Source: an uncultured Peptococcaceae bacterium (lineage in GTDB: Bacteria > Bacillota > Peptococcia > Peptococcales > Peptococcaceae). Taken from it: a stretch of DNA of 6,396 bases. The notes under the pieces are model-generated. The model was not told where the DNA came from. It worked only from the letters and a program-made list of their open reading frames with translations, and searched no databases. The stretch is taken from NCBI GenBank assembly GCA_900553245.1, contig USCP01000113.1, forward strand, positions 1 to 6,396, read 5' to 3'. Within the stretch, counting starts at the first letter, position 1; every line of letters begins with the position of its first letter. The position numbers were made by a program, and so were the translations under genes. Positions 1 to 5,989 of this stretch are shown piece by piece.

Positions 1-331
1 CTGCGGTATCGTCCGGTGCTTCCAAGGCCAAAAAGAGGCGCTTGCCGTCATAATAGCGTCGCAAGAGCGCCAGCATTTCACTGCCACGCCCTTTTCCTCG
101 TTGCGCCGGATGGACTGCAAAATAAAAGACATAGGCCAAGTCCGCATCATCCAGCACATAGAAGAAGCCGCAAAAAACGCCACGGTCTACTGCTACTAAG
201 AGGGAGCCGCGCCCTTGCTTGGCACGGCGGTGCAGTAAAGCAAAGGGCGCGCGCTCTTCCATTGGAAAGGCTTCACGATAGAGCGCTCTAATTTTTGGCA
301 AATCTTTTTCGGTAAATGCTCTTAAAATCAC
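1..331 (-). CDS. GNAT-family N-acetyltransferase (C-terminus beyond window)
   Basis: This is the N-terminal 110 residues of an acetyl-CoA-dependent GNAT acetyltransferase; the rest lies beyond the left edge. The reading frame begins with a GTG at 331-329. An in-frame TGA at 337-335 rules out a longer start, and the ATGs just upstream are in another frame that soon stops. A weak Shine-Dalgarno (AAAGGA, 346-341) precedes it. The family signature is motif A at residues 68-83: a beta strand (VFYFAVHP) followed by the acetyl-CoA pyrophosphate loop QRGKGRG (77-83). The opening, ILRAFTEKDLPKIRALYREAF, is a typical GNAT first strand and helix. The substrate cannot be told from this fragment. It starts 35 bases after the MATE gene stop with no visible promoter or terminator between, so it is probably co-transcribed with the transporter. 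The family call is firm; the specific role is unknown. Confidence 0.85.
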   Translation of the reverse strand, partial: MILRAFTEKDLPKIRALYREAFPMEERAPFALLHRRAKQGRGSLLVAVDRGVFCGFFYVLDDADLAYVFYFAVHPAQRGKGRGSEMLALLRRYYDGKRLFLALEAPDDTA

Positions 332-366
332 ACGTCATCATCCTTTGTTCATTTCTTAATCCATCA

Positions 367-1722
367 CTATACCACGTCACGGGCAACATTTCCAGTTTCA
401 CGCAAGGCGCGGCGATAAACCACCAACGATACCCACGCGGTAATGGCTTCGGTCACCCAAAAGGCATGCCATACCCCGACTGGCCCAAAAAGACGACTCA
501 AGACAAATGCCAACGGAATAATCAACACCATATAGCGGCACAAGGAGATGACCAAGGATGCCGACCCCTTTCCCAATCCTTCCAAGGCACCGGATGCCGT
601 CACCGACATGGCTGAAAAAACAAAGCCTAAGCTGATAAGGCGAAGCGCAGTCACCCCAGAGGCAATAGTGGCAGGCGATTCTGTATAAAGGCCCATGAGC
701 CACTCAGGCGCCGCCATGAAAAGGACGGTACCAATAATCATGATGACGCCAACCATGGCCAAGACGACGTTAAAAATCTTCTGTACCCGCGCATGCTCGC
801 CTGCCCCATAGTTAAAGCCCACCAAGGGACGCATCCCTTGGATGATGCCATTGGCAGTCAAATAGAGGAAGGTTTGGAGTTTATAGTAAATCCCCAAGAT
901 CAGAATGTACACACCGGAATAAGCTGCCAAGATGCCGTTTAAGGCAGTGATCAATACGGAGGAAAGGGCCATATTGAGGGTTGCAGGTACGCCAACGCCG
1001 TAGAGCTTTCCGACAAGTTGCTTGTCCCAGTACAGGCTTTTTCGATTGATGGCAATGGACATCGGACGAAAATGGGCAATCACCAGATAAAGCACCAAGC
1101 TCGAGGTTTGACCCAAGCCGGTGGCCAAGGCAGCGCCGCGAATGCCCATTTCCGGCACCGGCCCCAATCCAAAGATAAAAATCGGGTCTAGGATGATATT
1201 CATCACACATCCTTCAAGCAAACAAAGCATGGATACCTTCATGCGCCCAACCGCTTGAAAGATTTTTTCATAGGCCATGCTAAACATCACGACCATCGTG
1301 AAGGCAAAGACCATATTGGCATATTCTACGCCCAAATCAACAACCATCCGAGAATCGGTGAATCCTGCCAAAAAGCGCGGCATGCCCCAATAGGCAAGGA
1401 GCATCATGACAAAGCCGTGCAAAACCGCCAGCACCATCCCGTCCGATGCGGAAGCACTCGCCTTTGTCCGCTCCCCAGCACCAAGGTAGTAGGAAATCGC
1501 TGCATTGATGCCAATGCCAAAGCCGATGCCGACCGAGTTGATTAAATTCTGCACCGGAAAGACCAACGACAGGGCAGTCATCGCATCTTCGCTGATACAC
1601 GCCACAAAGTAACTATCGATGATGTTGTAAAGGGCATTGACCAACATCGATACCACCATTGGCAACGACATCGATACCACTAAGGAAAAAATCGGCTTTT
1701 CCTTCATAAAATTTTCACTCAT
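367..1722 (-). CDS. MATE-family multidrug efflux transporter (MepA/DinF-like)
   Basis: The 451-residue product is an integral membrane protein of the MATE family, which exports cationic drugs or metabolites using a sodium or proton gradient. The length is normal for the family and the hydrophobic pattern fits 12 membrane helices in two homologous halves. Visible hallmarks are NIIDSYFVA in helix 1 (33-41), a GAGE turn (81-84), NIILDPIFIFG (175-185) and the second-half motif QGMRPLVGFNYGAG (295-308). The layout resembles Staphylococcus MepA. The ATG at 1722 is set by AGGAGG at 1733-1728, five bases upstream. The gene has its own promoter (1842-1870), but a terminator hairpin and a small open frame lie between promoter and start, so expression is probably conditional. 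The GNAT gene follows after 35 bases. The substrate cannot be predicted. Confidence 0.93.
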   Translation of the reverse strand: MSENFMKEKPIFSLVVSMSLPMVVSMLVNALYNIIDSYFVACISEDAMTALSLVFPVQNLINSVGIGFGIGINAAISYYLGAGERTKASASASDGMVLAVLHGFVMMLLAYWGMPRFLAGFTDSRMVVDLGVEYANMVFAFTMVVMFSMAYEKIFQAVGRMKVSMLCLLEGCVMNIILDPIFIFGLGPVPEMGIRGAALATGLGQTSSLVLYLVIAHFRPMSIAINRKSLYWDKQLVGKLYGVGVPATLNMALSSVLITALNGILAAYSGVYILILGIYYKLQTFLYLTANGIIQGMRPLVGFNYGAGEHARVQKIFNVVLAMVGVIMIIGTVLFMAAPEWLMGLYTESPATIASGVTALRLISLGFVFSAMSVTASGALEGLGKGSASLVISLCRYMVLIIPLAFVLSRLFGPVGVWHAFWVTEAITAWVSLVVYRRALRETGNVARDVV

Positions 1723-1837
1723 AGAGGCCTCCTCTCTTTCCGCGCTTTGGCCACAAAAAAAGCCACACAGTCATTAAAAAATGGCTGTGTGGCGAAAAGG
1801 GACACGTTGGTCGGAAAAATCCACTCATAATTTTCAT
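1715..1837 (-). CDS. Putative 40-residue leader peptide of the MATE gene
   Basis: An open frame of 40 codons begins at ATG 1837 (a second in-frame ATG is at 1828), runs through the whole terminator hairpin and ends with TGA 1717-1715, overlapping the MATE start as ATGAGTGA. The peptide begins MKIMSGFFRPTCPF. Codons 15-20 lie on the hairpin 5' arm, codons 21-26 on the 3' arm (reading HFLMTVWL) and 26-28 over the U tract. A ribosome paused around codons 10-20 would cover the 5' arm and prevent termination, the logic of leader peptides such as that of B. subtilis bmrCD. Against it, there is no Shine-Dalgarno at a proper distance (an AGGAG lies 18 bases before the first ATG), and the predicted transcript start is at about 1835. 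Translation would therefore be leaderless or start at 1828 with a very short 5' end. The frame is certain; the function is inference. Confidence 0.42.
   Translation of the reverse strand: MKIMSGFFRPTCPFSPHSHFLMTVWLFLWPKRGKRGGLYE
1723..1735 (-). promoter_or_regulatory. Ribosome-binding site of MATE gene inside a small hairpin
   Basis: The transcript reads AGAGG-AGG-CCTCT just before the MATE ATG: a perfect 5-base-pair stem with a three-base loop. The Shine-Dalgarno AGGAGG (1733-1728) occupies the 5' arm and loop, so pairing would hide it. A ribosome finishing the overlapping leader frame would open it. The stem is short and may be only marginally stable. Confidence 0.4.
1755..1793 (-). terminator. 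Intrinsic terminator / candidate attenuator in the MATE leader
   Basis: On the minus strand a 14-base-pair stem is followed directly by seven T (1761-1755). The outer arms are nine perfect pairs, GCCACACAG against CTGTGTGGC (1793-1785 and 1770-1762). They continue through one G-T pair and four A-T/G-C pairs (AATG/CATT) to a four-base TTTT loop (1779-1776). No T tract exists on the other strand, so it acts only leftward. It lies 83 bases after the xpt stop, so it can end xpt transcripts, yet it also lies downstream of the MATE promoter at 1842-1870. Transcripts of the MATE gene must therefore read through it. That makes it a strong candidate attenuator. The remaining 32 bases to the MATE start hold no evident second promoter. 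Confidence 0.88.
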
Positions 1838-1841
1838 TGGA

Positions 1842-1870
1842 ATGATATATGATTTCTCCTGTACTGTCAA
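1842..1870 (-). promoter_or_regulatory. Sigma-A-type promoter for the MATE gene
   Basis: A perfect -35 TTGACA (1870-1865) and a -10 TATCAT (1847-1842, five of six consensus bases) are separated by the ideal 17 bases. Transcription is expected to start near 1835. The -35 lies six bases beyond the xpt stop codon. The predicted leader of about 113 bases contains the terminator hairpin. Confidence 0.78.
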
Positions 1871-1875
1871 GTCGC

Positions 1876-2451
1876 TCAGTCGCAAAAAATGACGCCTTCT
1901 TCCTCGTTCATGGCTGCCACGCGCGCGAGGGATTCTATCCGCACTCCTTGGGCGCGCAAAGTGTCACCACCCGGTTGAAAGGCTTTTTCAATGGCGATGC
2001 CGCAGCCCACCAAGGTCGCGCCTGCTTGTGCGGCCAAGTCAATGAGGCCTGTAAGGGCCGCACCGTTGGCGAGGAAGTCATCAATAATTAAAATGCGGTC
2101 TTCAGGATTCAAGAAGCGCTTGTTGACCATCACATCATACACACGGTCATGGGTAAAGGACGTCACTTTGGTGGTGTACACGTCACCGCTGATATTTTTG
2201 CTCTGGCTCTTTTTGGCAAATACCACCGGACAATCAAAGGATTGGGCAACGATGGCGGCAATGCCGATGCCGGAGGCCTCAATGGTGAGAATCTTATTCA
2301 CGCCACAGCCTTCATAGCGCTTTGCCCACTCCTTGCCCATTTCATGAAAAAGTGCGATGTCCATTTGATGATTGAGAAAGCTGTCTACCTTGAGGACATC
2401 GGTGCCACGCACGATGCCATCCTTGCGAATACGCGCCTTTAAGAGTTCCAT
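1876..2451 (-). CDS. xpt: Xanthine phosphoribosyltransferase
   Basis: The 191-residue cytoplasmic enzyme joins xanthine to PRPP to give XMP, salvaging the base toward GMP. The sequence closely follows Bacillus Xpt: VLKVDSFLNHQMD near residues 19-31, a KILTIEASGI stretch around 53-62, the PRPP-binding loop ILIIDDFLANGAA (120-132) and GIAIEKAFQPG (151-161) ending in ESLARV. I chose ATG 2451, because AGGTGG (2465-2460) sits eight bases before it and the protein then begins MELLKARI like its relatives. A GTG four codons upstream (2463) overlaps that ribosome-binding site and is unlikely. Its likely promoter (2514-2542) is followed by a terminator-like hairpin before the start codon. A purine riboswitch, common upstream of xpt in Bacillota, is not seen and the leader seems too short for one. 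Confidence 0.95.
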   Translation of the reverse strand: MELLKARIRKDGIVRGTDVLKVDSFLNHQMDIALFHEMGKEWAKRYEGCGVNKILTIEASGIGIAAIVAQSFDCPVVFAKKSQSKNISGDVYTTKVTSFTHDRVYDVMVNKRFLNPEDRILIIDDFLANGAALTGLIDLAAQAGATLVGCGIAIEKAFQPGGDTLRAQGVRIESLARVAAMNEEEGVIFCD

Positions 2452-2476
2452 TGATTTGTCCACCTTTCAAAATGAG

Positions 2477-2496
2477 AAAAGCCCGCAACACGGGCT
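2477..2496 (-). terminator. Terminator-like hairpin between the CPBP gene and xpt
   Basis: On the minus strand AGCCCG-TGTTG-CGGGCT forms a six-base-pair GC-rich stem with a five-base loop, followed by a short, interrupted T run (TTTT, then CTC, then ATTTT). It can end transcripts of the upstream operon, whose last stop is at 2547. It also lies between the proposed xpt promoter and the xpt start, so it may attenuate xpt. The weak T tract suggests only partial termination. Confidence 0.6.
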
Positions 2497-2513
2497 CTGA
2501 AAAATATGTATTT

Positions 2514-2542
2514 ATTGTACAAAGAAGGCACGCTTCCTGCAA
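2514..2542 (-). promoter_or_regulatory. Probable promoter for xpt
   Basis: The -10 is TACAAT (2519-2514, five of six consensus bases). A weaker -35, TTGCAG (2542-2537), lies 17 bases upstream, just after the stop of the CPBP gene. Transcription would start near 2507, giving a leader of about 56 bases that contains the hairpin at 2477-2496. Confidence 0.5.
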
Positions 2543-2546
2543 GTCT

Positions 2547-3236
2547 TTAAACAAAAACCAACATGCCGCTGCCAATGTTATACACAAAGTGCAACAGCAT
2601 GGCGCCCCACAAACAATTGGTGCGGCGATAGACACCGCTGCAAGCAAAATGCAATAGCAGAATATAACACACATGTAGCCCTGTCACGCTTGAAAAATCA
2701 ATCATGCCGCTTACGCCCCAACGGACCGGATAATGGCTGAGCAAAAAGAGCCCTGCTGTCAAAATTGAGCACATCCAGCCCCATGGAATGAGTCCTCGCA
2801 AGCGTGTTTGAAGAATGCCACGAAAAACGATTTCCTCATTGAGCACACCTACAAAAAAAATCACCATATTCAACACAGACGGCCATTGCACCTGTAGCGC
2901 ATGATCAAATACCATCCCCTGTACCAAGGCCAGACTTCCAACCAAGCCCACCGCCAGCAATGCCCCAACGGCCAAGCTTTTGCCCAACTCGCGCCGCTGA
3001 AGCCCCAGCGTTCTTTTTCCGGAAAGCCACACGAGAGTCACCGCCATACCGACACTGCACAGGCCGGTGAGGATATTCAGACTCGCCATCACCGATAGCG
3101 GCAAATTCGTGGTATACAGCCACCCTTGTCCATAAAGAAGCAGCATCAAGATCAAGAAAATCAAAAGTGCCAGAAAAGCATCCCGCTTCCCGTAGCCTTG
3201 CACCGCTTCATGATACGCACGATTTTCCCACATCAT
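2547..3236 (-). CDS. CPBP-family intramembrane metalloprotease (CAAX/Abi type)
   Basis: The 229-residue membrane protein belongs to the CPBP (Rce1-like, Abi) family of intramembrane glutamate/metal-dependent proteases. All three signature motifs are visible: NEEIVFRG, holding E134, E135 and R139; FLLSH, holding F164 and H168; and HFVYN, holding H216 and N220. Several hydrophobic segments, including residues 20-38, 45-71, 86-108, 120-133, 155-168 and 185-200, fit a polytopic protein. AGGAGG (3247-3242) lies five bases before ATG 3236; the adjacent second ATG (3233) is equally possible. The gene follows the acetyltransferase stop by 12 bases and is the last of the operon. Bacterial members act in bacteriocin self-immunity, peptide processing or protein maturation. 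Nothing nearby (no bacteriocin precursor) tells which applies here. Confidence 0.9.
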   Translation of the reverse strand: MMWENRAYHEAVQGYGKRDAFLALLIFLILMLLLYGQGWLYTTNLPLSVMASLNILTGLCSVGMAVTLVWLSGKRTLGLQRRELGKSLAVGALLAVGLVGSLALVQGMVFDHALQVQWPSVLNMVIFFVGVLNEEIVFRGILQTRLRGLIPWGWMCSILTAGLFLLSHYPVRWGVSGMIDFSSVTGLHVCYILLLHFACSGVYRRTNCLWGAMLLHFVYNIGSGMLVFV

Positions 3237-3248
3237 TCTGCCCTCCTC

Positions 3249-3881
3249 TTATTCCCACGGTTCTCCTTCCACTTCAACAATTTCACTTGGGCTGAGTTTG
3301 TCACGTTCCGTTAATGGGCGCATCACACGGCATGGCACGCCACAAGCCACGACGCCCGGTGGAATATCACGATTCACGACACTGCCGGCGCCGATGATAC
3401 TGCCTTCACCAATGGTGACACCGCCACAGACGGTGCAATTTGCGCCAATCCAAACATTGTCTTCGATGGTAATCGGTGAAGACACTGCCACCCCTTCGCG
3501 GCGTTGGCTCGGGTCAAGGGCATGGGCCGCACAAGAAAGCACGGTATGCGGTGCTATCAATACCCCATTGCCAAGATGCACCGGCGCCGTATCCAAAATG
3601 GTGCAATTATAGTTCATAAACACAAACCCATGGGTATGGATGTTAAAACCGTAATCACAACGGAAAGTTGGCATGATGGCAAGCGGCCCCTCCACGGTGC
3701 CGAAAAGGTCCTCTAAAATCTCATTCTTTCTCTCCGCATCATCCGGATGCAAGCGATTATATTCCCAGCAAAGGACCTTTGCCTTGTGTTGGCGCTCGCC
3801 AACGGAACGATTTTCGCGCACCGCATAGCCTTCGCCGGATTGCATCACTTCGGTAATAAATTGATCAATAGAAATGGACAC
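3249..3881 (-). CDS. Sugar O-acetyltransferase (maltose/galactoside type, Maa/LacA/NodL-like)
   Basis: The 210-residue protein transfers acetyl groups from acetyl-CoA to sugar hydroxyls. Its N-terminus carries the family's helical segment with YNRLHPDDAERK (41-52). From about residue 80 it forms hexapeptide repeats of a left-handed beta-helix (for example VLIAPHTVLS, NVWIGANCTV and GSIIGAGSVV) and ends in GVPCRVMRP, as in LacA. H120 in the SCAAHALD stretch aligns with the catalytic histidine, and N92 in FMNYNCTI with a conserved asparagine. I chose GTG 3881, because AGGAGG (3894-3889) lies seven bases before it; a longer frame back to 3938 would extend well into the end of yaaA and add residues the family lacks. 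The yaaA stop is only two bases upstream, so the two are translationally linked. Such enzymes are thought to detoxify non-metabolised sugars; the substrate here is unknown. Confidence 0.93.
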   Translation of the reverse strand: MSISIDQFITEVMQSGEGYAVRENRSVGERQHKAKVLCWEYNRLHPDDAERKNEILEDLFGTVEGPLAIMPTFRCDYGFNIHTHGFVFMNYNCTILDTAPVHLGNGVLIAPHTVLSCAAHALDPSQRREGVAVSSPITIEDNVWIGANCTVCGGVTIGEGSIIGAGSVVNRDIPPGVVACGVPCRVMRPLTERDKLSPSEIVEVEGEPWE

Positions 3882-3883
3882 AC

Positions 3884-4634
3884 TTATTCCTCCTTCGTGC
3901 TCTCTACTATAAAACTCATGGTGTTCGCATCGCTCCATTCAGGCGCATACGTCATCCCCAGCGCATCAAAGTCCTGTAAGTCTTTTAAACACTCAATGTG
4001 ATGCTCTGCCATATATCGCACCATTTCACCACGGGCCATCTTGGCAAAGGTGCCCTTTTGCTTGAACGTTCCGTTTAGGATTTCTCCAAAGCGACAGGTT
4101 ACAAAACGATCGCCAGCACCCAGGTACGGCGTCACTGCTTTCGCGTATTCTTGACTGGCAAGATTTACAATCACGCCACCTGCCTCTTTCAAGGCGTCGT
4201 AAGGTTTACCGCCCCAATAGGCATAGAGGTTTTTCGCACCGTCAACGGCAAGCTTGGCCTGCATTTCCAATCGATAGGGTACCACCAAAAGGGCGTAGCA
4301 CCCCATAAAAACCGGATAAAATCCGCAAGTGCGCCTCAATATAGTCGAGTCCCTCACGACTCAACACCTCTGGCGCCATGTGCTGATACTGAAGCCCCTC
4401 ATACGCCAAAATAGCCGGTGTGGTTGCACGATACACGTCTTCTTTTAAACGCCTCTGATTGAGCGCCGTGAGCTTGTCGTTGCATTGCCAAAGGGCTTGC
4501 AATTCTGAGATATTTTTGGCACGAAGCACCGTCTGTAAATACGCTGCCTCTTCGACAAAGCGCGGCAATCCCCGCGCCTCAAAGAGATCGTTTTGGATAT
4601 TCATTTTTTTAGCCGGCGAAATAATGATTTTCAT
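3884..4634 (-). pseudogene. yaaA: YaaA (DUF328) peroxide-stress protein, frameshifted
   Basis: YaaA limits intracellular iron and oxidative damage in E. coli under peroxide stress. Here the gene is split into two frames. Frame one starts at ATG 4634 (GGAGG eight bases before, at 4647-4643; protein starts MKIIISPAKKMN) and is faithful for 116 residues through SGFYGVLRPF. Homology then jumps to another frame after the base at 4286, continuing VVPYRLEMQAKLAV through VNLASQEYAKAV to the normal end MSFIVESTKEE at 3884. Without the jump, translation stops at 4242 after a short false tail. Family spacing between LRP and PYRLEM suggests that two residues are missing, so a five-base loss fits best (restored length 251, normal for the family); a one-base gain is the simpler alternative. 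Both halves are well conserved, so the lesion is recent or an assembly error. The start overlaps the upstream peptidase stop as ATGA. Confidence 0.88.
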
Positions 4635-5185
4635 TTGCCAATCCTCCATAAAAGGGCATGACCGTTTTTCTTCAGCCACGCCTCCGCGCTTTTGTAGTTC
4701 GGCAACACCTTTGCCACCAACGCCCAAAATCGTGGAGAGTGGTTCATCTCTCTAAGATGGCAAAGCTCATGCACCACTACATAATCACGCACGGATTCGG
4801 GCGCGAGCATCAGAAGGGCATTTAAACTCAAATTGCCCTTTGCCGAACAACTGCCCCAGCGCGTGCGTTGGGTACGAATCCCTACATGGGCGACCTCTAC
4901 CCCAACCTTTGGCGCCCAATGCACCACCCGCTGAGTGAGATCTATTTTCGCCGCCGCCTTTAGCTGCATCACTTCCTCGTCAGAAAGCACCGCATCACCG
5001 TGGCTTTCACGAGCCTGCTCAAGTAGGGCACGCTTTTTTGCAATCCATGCCTGCTTACTTTCCACAAAGCGCCCTATCGCCGCATCGCTCATACCAAGGG
5101 GAGCGCGCACCACAAGGCTGCCATCTGCTTGTAACGACAGCGCAATCGTCTTGCGGCGTGAACGCATCACTGTAACCCCATCCAT
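4631..5185 (-). CDS. YgjP-like zinc metallopeptidase (DUF45, M48 superfamily)
   Basis: The 184-residue soluble protein is a short M48-related metallopeptidase of the YgjP/DUF45 type. The family core is complete: the RWGSCS signature (109-114), the zinc motif HELCH (H139, E140, H143) within VRDYVVVHELCH, a further histidine at 149 in REMNHSPRFW, and the usual C-terminal WLKKNG. An N-terminal beta-rich part (MRSRRKTIALSLQADGSLVV) is also typical. ATG 5185 forms TGATG with the stop of the flavodoxin gene, and a weak GGTGA lies seven bases before it; an in-frame ATG at 5215 would add ten unlikely residues inside the upstream gene. The end overlaps yaaA as ATGA. Physiological targets of this family are poorly known. 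There is no signal peptide, so it should act in the cytoplasm. Confidence 0.93.
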   Translation of the reverse strand: MDGVTVMRSRRKTIALSLQADGSLVVRAPLGMSDAAIGRFVESKQAWIAKKRALLEQARESHGDAVLSDEEVMQLKAAAKIDLTQRVVHWAPKVGVEVAHVGIRTQRTRWGSCSAKGNLSLNALLMLAPESVRDYVVVHELCHLREMNHSPRFWALVAKVLPNYKSAEAWLKKNGHALLWRIGK

Positions 5186-5889
5186 CAGTAATTCACCGGC
5201 AATTCTGTGAGCCAATTTCTAAAATCGCTACGCGTGCCTGCTGTTGAAGTGCCGCCACTGCGTACATTGTAGGCCTTGGTCACATAGGCATCGGTCAAGG
5301 CTTCGATTGCTTTAACGCCACCTTCAGTACCACTGCCCTCCGCATCATAGCTACACACCGGAATCAGGGTCTTATTTTTTAAATCCGCACTTTCAAGAAA
5401 GGTACATACCGGCATCGGTAGCCCGCCCCACCAGTTTGGATAGATGAGAATAACATTGTTATACTCGCTCAAATTCGGCAGCGCATCACGCAAGGACGGA
5501 CGCGTGCCATCCAATTGCTCTTGCTTCGCTTGCTCGTAGACCTTTTCTTCATCGGCGGGATACGGCTTTTTTGCCACAATCTTGTACAAGTCCCCGTCAC
5601 TCACATCCATTGCCACCTTTGCCAACAAATTGGTGTCGCCGTTGATGCCGCTATCGGTTTTATTGAGGGTGGCAGAGCTCACCACATCCACATTCTGCTT
5701 CCATGGTGCATTGTCATAGAGGCTAAAAACCGCCACCAAGGTTTTTCCTTCTTCCTTTTCAGACGCGGCATCTTCTGTTGCGCTAACCGGCGCACTCTGC
5801 GCCACCTCGGTTGCCTCGTTATTGCCACAGGCACAAAGCCCCATCGCAATCACCGCCAAAAGCATCGTTGCCATCCATTGCTTTTTCAT
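5185..5889 (-). CDS. Flavodoxin-like lipoprotein (Flavodoxin_4 type)
   Basis: The 234-residue protein begins with a lipoprotein signal peptide: KK, a hydrophobic core (residues 6-18) and the lipobox LCAC with the lipidated Cys at 21. A linker rich in Ala, Ser and Glu (about 22-49) follows, so it should be anchored outside the cytoplasmic membrane. The flavodoxin fold starts at LVAVFS (51-56). The classic phosphate loop (SxTGNT) is absent at that point. Instead an insertion with QNVDVVSSATL precedes GDTNLLAKVA (84-93), a pattern I know from Flavodoxin_4 proteins of Bacillota. Further marks are VILIYPNWWGGLPMP (146-160), the flavin-ring loop, and IPVCSYDAEGSG (176-187). ATG 5889 has AGGAGG six bases upstream (5901-5896); the frame open to 5919 adds nothing. 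It is the first gene of the operon and overlaps the peptidase gene. FMN binding and a redox role are inferred. Confidence 0.88.
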   Translation of the reverse strand: MKKQWMATMLLAVIAMGLCACGNNEATEVAQSAPVSATEDAASEKEEGKTLVAVFSLYDNAPWKQNVDVVSSATLNKTDSGINGDTNLLAKVAMDVSDGDLYKIVAKKPYPADEEKVYEQAKQEQLDGTRPSLRDALPNLSEYNNVILIYPNWWGGLPMPVCTFLESADLKNKTLIPVCSYDAEGSGTEGGVKAIEALTDAYVTKAYNVRSGGTSTAGTRSDFRNWLTELPVNY

Positions 5890-5921
5890 ACCGAACCTCC
5901 TTAAACCGTCATTGTGCAAAA

Positions 5922-5951
5922 ATTATACCCCATTTTTCCAAAAAGAAGCAA
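5922..5951 (-). promoter_or_regulatory. Promoter for the flavodoxin-led operon
   Basis: A perfect -10 TATAAT (5927-5922) is preceded at 18 bases by a partial -35 TTGCTT (5951-5946). The expected start near 5915 leaves a 5' leader of about 25 bases containing AGGAGG. No terminator is visible before the last gene of the cluster, so the transcript probably runs to the hairpin at 2477-2496. Confidence 0.65.
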
Positions 5952-5989
5952 TGATTGGTGACAAAATCACAGACGGCATCCGCGACATT

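Noticed and set aside
16..291. A 91-codon plus-strand open frame at the left edge.
   Set aside because: It lies opposite the GNAT gene, whose motif A on the minus strand is clear; the plus-strand product is Arg/His-rich with no recognisable domain.
331..366. A mini-frame (ATG AAC AAA GGA TGA) between the MATE and GNAT genes as a possible leader.
   Set aside because: Four codons with no ribosome-binding site or linked hairpin; it merely contains the Shine-Dalgarno region of the GNAT gene.
2452..2546. Guanine/purine riboswitch expected before xpt.
   Set aside because: I looked for the conserved three-way junction core and two kissing loops; the space is short and filled by a promoter and a simple hairpin.
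2342..2674. An open frame of 110 codons on the minus strand across the CPBP-xpt junction.
   Set aside because: It overlaps both the end of the CPBP gene and the start of xpt in another frame, has no ribosome-binding site, is cysteine-rich without pattern and resembles no family I know.
3882..3938. A longer start for the O-acetyltransferase at ATG 3938.
   Set aside because: The extra 19 residues overlap the end of yaaA in another frame and have no family match, while GTG 3881 has AGGAGG at seven bases.
4284..4296. CCCTTTT at the yaaA frame break looks like a -1 slippery heptamer (C CCT TTT in frame), suggesting programmed frameshifting.
   Set aside because: A -1 slip would enter the frame reading WWYPID, not the one encoding VVPYRLEM. 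The needed change is +1 (or loss of five bases), and family spacing indicates missing residues, so a mutation fits better.
5515..5904. A 129-codon open frame on the plus strand opposite the flavodoxin gene.
   Set aside because: It is the antisense shadow of a well-supported lipoprotein gene, lacks a ribosome-binding site and reads as low-information His/Arg/Leu sequence.
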